A stretch of DNA of 64,000 nucleotides. It comes from Candidatus Sulfopaludibacter sp. Its GTDB lineage: Bacteria > Acidobacteriota > Terriglobia > Bryobacterales > Bryobacteraceae. The stretch covers positions 34,100 to 98,099 of the forward strand of contig JARLGM010000005.1 of assembly GCA_031292755.1 (NCBI GenBank). The letters are read 5' to 3'. Positions 61,062-64,000 of the stretch are shown one piece after another (the first letter of the stretch is position 1; every line of letters begins with the position of its first letter). The position numbers were made by a program, and so were the translations under genes. The notes under the pieces are model-generated. The model made no database searches and was not told where the DNA came from. It saw only the letters and a list, made by a program, of their open reading frames with translations.

Positions 61062-61453
61062 AAACATTTCAAACACTTACAGCCAACCACGAGATCAGAA
61101 CTACGCCCTTGGTGCCAGTTTGGTGTCCAAAACGCAAAGGGCGGCTGGGGCAGCAGCGGATTTGCGCCGCGCCCAACTGGACCACGCGCCAGCAGCACGC
61201 ATGGGCAGCACGGCAGCATGGGCAACGTGTTTGTCGACGATTCTCTCGCTGAGAAAAACGGCCTGCGCACTATACAGGATGCCGCCCACGCTTTTGGGTC
61301 CTACCGGGCGAAAAACTCCGGCCGTTGGACCGATTGCACGCCTTCTCTACCGTCAGGCGAAAAAAGAGGTGGTCAGCGGTCGGTCCGATGAACTGCCTGA
61401 AACATAACGGTGGCGATTTGTGATAATACGATTGCGGGCCGGAGACTGCCTTT
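61062..61453. other. Gene-free stretch after the tRNA
   Basis: About 390 bases without a credible gene. Short reading frames exist on both strands but have no ribosome-binding site or recognisable protein. The position, directly after the tRNA 3' end, is where an attachment site and integrase remnant of an integrated element would lie, but no integrase motif and no repeat of the tRNA end could be seen in the window. Confidence 0.5.
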
Positions 61454-62185
61454 ATGCCTGGCGATGAGGTTTACGAGCTTTACATCGACGCGCTGACCCC
61501 GACGACCATCTCGATGGCGCGGCTGGCGGAGTACATGGCCGACTTCGCGGAACTCCTGGGCCACCAGGAGCACGTCCATTTTGAAGCGGTTAAGCCGGGG
61601 AGCTTGTCACTGGCGTCTCGGGTGGAGCCTATCGCCCAGAACAAGGTGCGGCGCCGGGTGGACGAAGTCCGTTACGGCAACGGCCCCAGGGCAGCGGTGA
61701 AGGCGTACCAGTCTCTCGACAACCGGCTGGCTGAGGACAATGCCGTTGGCCGGATTGTCCACCGCTCTGCGAAAGTGATTGAGTTCCCCGGTCGGACGCG
61801 AGTACAGGAGCGTAGTATGGGGCCGGTTGAGCAGGCGGGTACGCTGGACGGCGAGGTCATCCAGATTGGCGGGCGCGACGAAACGATCAACGTGCATCTG
61901 AAGGCCGGCGACGACGTGGTGCACTGCATCACGACGAAGGCCATCGCGCGGCGACTGGCCCACCACATATTTGGGCCACCCGTGCGGCTGAGCGGCGTTG
62001 GCATGTGGTCCAGGGCTGAGTCCGGTAAATGGTCCCTCCGCAGTTTCACCGTCCGCGACTTCGAGACGTTGGACCAGACGCCCCTCCCCAAGCTATTTGA
62101 GAATCTCAGGGCCAAGCTCGCGCCTGGTCCCAATGGGCGTCCGAATCCCGTGACCTTTCTGCGCGAGTTGCGAGAGGAACAGTAA
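61454..62185 (+). CDS. Unrecognised protein coupled to a PIN-domain gene
   Basis: A 243-residue soluble protein. It opens with ELYIDALTPTTISMARLAEY and AELLGHQEHVHFEAVKPGSL, and later has VIEFPGRTRVQERSMGPVEQ. No membrane or signal segment and no family I can name. The stop codon overlaps the PIN gene start by one base (TAATG), so the two are co-translated. That arrangement suggests a partner, perhaps a toxin-antitoxin or defence pair, though an antitoxin this large would be unusual. It is the first gene of the region following the tRNA. Confidence 0.65.
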   Translation: MPGDEVYELYIDALTPTTISMARLAEYMADFAELLGHQEHVHFEAVKPGSLSLASRVEPIAQNKVRRRVDEVRYGNGPRAAVKAYQSLDNRLAEDNAVGRIVHRSAKVIEFPGRTRVQERSMGPVEQAGTLDGEVIQIGGRDETINVHLKAGDDVVHCITTKAIARRLAHHIFGPPVRLSGVGMWSRAESGKWSLRSFTVRDFETLDQTPLPKLFENLRAKLAPGPNGRPNPVTFLRELREEQ

Positions 62186-62775
62186 TGGTCGCGTTCGATA
62201 ACACGATCTTGTCCGTGCTCTTGTTTCCGGATGCCGAACTTCAGGAAGGGCCGGATGCCACACCCGTCGAGCGCGCCCGAGAGCGCGTCAACGCCCTCGT
62301 CCAAGAGATCGCGGACGGCGGTGAACAGGTATTGGTCCCATCTCCTGCCCTCGCGGAAGTCCTGGCCACACCTGAGTGCGATATGGAAGAGGTGCTGAGC
62401 ACGCTGCGGGTATCGGCATTTATCCGCATTGGTGACTTCGACCAACGGGCCGCGGTTGAACTCGCGATCCGGCTACGGAATGCTGCTGCGGCCGGTGACA
62501 TACGTGAGGGTCTGAAGACCACGAAAACCAAAATGAAATTCGACCGGCAGATCGTGGCCATCGCCCTCACCAACGGCGCGCGTGTCCTGTACTCCGATGA
62601 CGACGGCGTGAAGAAGTTCGGGGAAGGGTCAGGGCTGAAAGTAAAGCGCACTTCGGAGTTGCCGATTCCGGCCGTCCAGCAGGACTTATTCGAAGGCGGC
62701 AAGCCCGCCCAAGCGGAACCACCGGGATCTCCGGACGCGGGCACGTCAGCGACACCAGCACCGAAGCCGGAATAG
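62185..62775 (+). CDS. PIN-domain putative ribonuclease
   Basis: A 196-residue protein with the four PIN acidic residues visible: Asp5 in VAFDNTILSVLLF, Glu58 in PALAEVLAT, an Asp in MKFDRQIVAIAL and another in LYSDDDGVKKF. PIN proteins cut RNA with a metal ion and are common VapC-type toxins. The last 40 residues are a Pro/Ala-rich tail. It overlaps the preceding gene by one base. A strong stem-loop terminator of the convergent gene follows. Confidence 0.8.
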   Translation: MVAFDNTILSVLLFPDAELQEGPDATPVERARERVNALVQEIADGGEQVLVPSPALAEVLATPECDMEEVLSTLRVSAFIRIGDFDQRAAVELAIRLRNAAAAGDIREGLKTTKTKMKFDRQIVAIALTNGARVLYSDDDGVKKFGEGSGLKVKRTSELPIPAVQQDLFEGGKPAQAEPPGSPDAGTSATPAPKPE

Positions 62776-62798
62776 TCCAGGTTGAGCCAGACGACCGC

Positions 62799-62828
62799 AA
62801 AAAAGCCGCCACCCAGACGGATGGCGGC
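62799..62828 (-). terminator. Intrinsic terminator of the DUF3489 gene
   Basis: On the minus strand a seven-base-pair stem GCCGCCA/TGGCGGC with a ten-base loop is followed by six U residues (62804-62799). It lies 24 bases past the stop of the DUF3489 gene, and also ends the convergent PIN gene region. Confidence 0.75.
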
Positions 62829-62851
62829 GGAGATCAGCGCGGCTGGCTGGC

Positions 62852-63265
62852 CTACTTCACCTTGTATACCCGCTCGCCCTGCTCGTTGCGGACGGATTCG
62901 ACCGCCAGTTTCATCTTTTTCGAGATCGTGCCGGAGATGAAGCCCCTGATCGAGTGCGCCTGCCACTTGGTGACCTTGGCGATCTCGGCGGCGGTTGCCC
63001 CCTCCTTACGCCGGAGCAATTCGATTACGGCGCTCTTCTTCGATCCGTCCCGCGCCTCCGGCTTCCGGGCCTTGGCGGCGGGCTTGGCCTGCTTGGGGGC
63101 CGGGGCCGTCTTCGCGGCGGCGGGCTTCGCGCCGGTTTTGGCCTTGGGCGCGGCCTTCTTCTGGCTGGCCTTGGTGGTCGCCTTGGCGGTCCCGGGCGCA
63201 ACAGCGGCGCCCTGTGGAGTAACGGCGGCGGTTCCTGCGGCGGTGGTGGCTTCTGCGTTCGTCAT
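62852..63265 (-). CDS. DUF3489-family protein with Ala/Lys-rich N-terminal region
   Basis: A 137-residue basic protein from the ATG at 63265, with AAAGGAC as ribosome-binding site. The first 70 residues are a low-complexity Ala/Lys/Pro tract resembling histone-H1-type tails. The last 65 form the DUF3489 domain (KKSAVIELLRRKEGATAAEI, then WQAHSIRGFISGTISKKMKL, likely a winged helix). DUF3489 proteins are frequent in phages and mobile islands and probably bind DNA. It is transcribed divergently from the phage-like gene. Confidence 0.8.
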   Translation of the reverse strand: MTNAEATTAAGTAAVTPQGAAVAPGTAKATTKASQKKAAPKAKTGAKPAAAKTAPAPKQAKPAAKARKPEARDGSKKSAVIELLRRKEGATAAEIAKVTKWQAHSIRGFISGTISKKMKLAVESVRNEQGERVYKVK

Positions 63266-63347
63266 GGTTGTATGTCCTTTCGTCGGCTCCGTTTGGAGCA
63301 CCCCATTCATCGAGCGGGTTGCCACGAAAGGCAAGCGGAACATCGCT

Positions 63348-63391
63348 TATACCAGAACATTTCTGCATAAAAATGATTTATACTGGTATAG
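63348..63391. promoter_or_regulatory. Divergent operator region
   Basis: Between the two divergent genes are a perfect inverted repeat TATACCAG (63348-63355)/CTGGTATA (63384-63391), 28 bases apart, and a small palindrome TATAC-TG-GTATA (63380-63391) that includes the right arm. Such symmetric sites suit a phage-type repressor controlling both directions; the repressor is not visible. Confidence 0.5.
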
Positions 63392-63401
63392 GGTTCGGTT
63401 A

Positions 63402-64000
63402 TGAGCAACGTGCCAGCCGAGGTCAGCGCGTACTTCAGCAAGATCGCCAAGGACGGCGCACAGAATCTCTCTCCGGAGGCGCGGCGCTTACGGGCGCAGG
63501 GCGCCGCCGAAGCGCGTTGGGCGCGGGCGCGCGCTCAAGCCAAGATCGATTCTGCCGCCGACCAGTTCCGCAGCCAGCACCCGCACCTGTCCCACTCCCA
63601 AGCCGTGGCAGAGGCACTGAAGCAAGACCCGGCGCTCTATAGGGAGTATTCCGCGGCGCACGATCAGGTGGGGTCCGCAACGCCGCTGCAACTGGCGGCG
63701 GAGGCGCACGAGATCGAACAGGTCTGCGCCTTGGCTGGCAGGCCCGATCTTGCTCACATCTTCGTGGAACAGTCCGTTCCCGCCAGGGCCGTCATAGAGT
63801 TCTTTCTTCAACAGCAGAAGGAGGAGGAGAAATGTTCTTCCGCAGGAAAAGTATCGATGCCGAAATCGCCGGTCTCGAACGGCGGCGCGAAAGTCTCGAG
63901 CGGCAACTCCAGGAACTGGAGGCCAAGCTCTTCACCGACCACGCCGACACGCCGTGCGCCGCAGTGCCACGCTGCGAGAGATGGCCGCGGCGGAGCGGAA
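63402..64000 (+). CDS. Phage-like hypothetical protein, runs off the window
   Basis: An open frame of at least 199 codons beginning SNVPAEVSAYFSKIAKDGAQ. The stretch HPHLSHSQAVAEALKQDPAL and the segment QVCALAGRPDLAHIFVEQSV resemble C-terminal regions of phage structural or S49-type prohead-protease proteins, a comparison from memory. The frame stays open past a probable second start at 63832, which would be expected to end it; the 3' part may be a shifted or non-coding extension. No stop is seen before the window edge. Confidence 0.5.
63832..64000 (+). CDS. Start of a coiled-coil protein, truncated by the window
   Basis: An ATG at 63832 with AAGGAGGAG immediately upstream opens a frame reading FFRRKSIDAEIAGLERRRES then LERQLQELEAKLF, a clear coiled coil. 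It overlaps the preceding frame, which may therefore end here in life. After about 40 codons the sequence becomes less protein-like; a frameshift or a sequencing error is possible. No stop before the window end. Confidence 0.4.
   Translation, partial: MFFRRKSIDAEIAGLERRRESLERQLQELEAKLFTDHADTPCAAVPRCERWPRRSG

Noticed and set aside
60911..61270. A minus-strand frame containing GPGEIRTHDL across the tRNA
   Set aside because: This is the well-known false protein produced by translating a tRNA gene in antisense.

Overview
The window looks like a piece of a high-GC chromosome (roughly 60% or more) from an acidobacterium, most likely of the Solibacter/Bryobacter type. The signs are an M56 (BlaR1-type) peptidase fused to a TIGR03435-type domain, a large Oar-like TonB receptor with a carboxypeptidase-regulatory N-terminus, a MacB/FtsX permease of the large orphan type common in Acidobacteria, several DinB-fold paralogues, and a one-polypeptide 2-oxoglutarate enzyme (kgd). 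This placement is inferred from gene content; no 16S gene or universal marker set is present.

Layout. 1-10.1 kb: membrane protein fragment, secreted pectate-lyase-like protein, lactonase-type propeller, alanine dehydrogenase and kgd. 10.1-20 kb: small accessory and regulatory genes: two GNAT enzymes, an ankyrin remnant, an orphan HigA-like regulator preceded by a probable toxin tail, a B3 metallo-beta-lactamase, an ArsR-SRPBCC-DinB operon behind a near-consensus promoter with an embedded palindrome, a BlaI/BlaR1 pair with a clear operator, and LysR. 20.1-26.6 kb: the most unusual part. An ArsR-controlled operon encodes a thioredoxin-like protein, a small HdrA-like protein, a 2[4Fe-4S] ferredoxin, a fusion of a DGC (putative zinc-binding) domain to a GcvH-like lipoyl carrier, two more DGC proteins and a lipoate-protein ligase. 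A secreted methyltransferase, a ChrA-type transporter and a RIC iron-sulfur repair protein follow, and a Crp/Fnr regulator converges on them. I read the core as a dedicated lipoyl-carrier redox pathway.

27-41 kb: lactate racemase homologue larA, ferredoxin, a trans-sulfuration PLP enzyme, a kinase-aminotransferase fusion, a TonB receptor-GH38 pair, and a divergent ECF sigma/anti-sigma pair. 41-52 kb: a frameshifted MacB-like permease, DinB, a 5'-3' exonuclease and a complete RND tripartite efflux operon. 52-61 kb: MATE, xerC and trmFO, DinB, a GT2 glycosyltransferase, and a Lol-like lipoprotein-permease-ATPase operon ending at tRNA-Ala(GGC). From the tRNA to the window end the content changes to unknown, PIN-domain, DUF3489 and phage-like genes, consistent with an integrated element using the tRNA 3' end; neither an integrase nor the second att copy is visible.

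No CRISPR array, IS transposase, rRNA or replication origin was seen. Several long antisense frames exist because of GC-rich codon bias and were not annotated.
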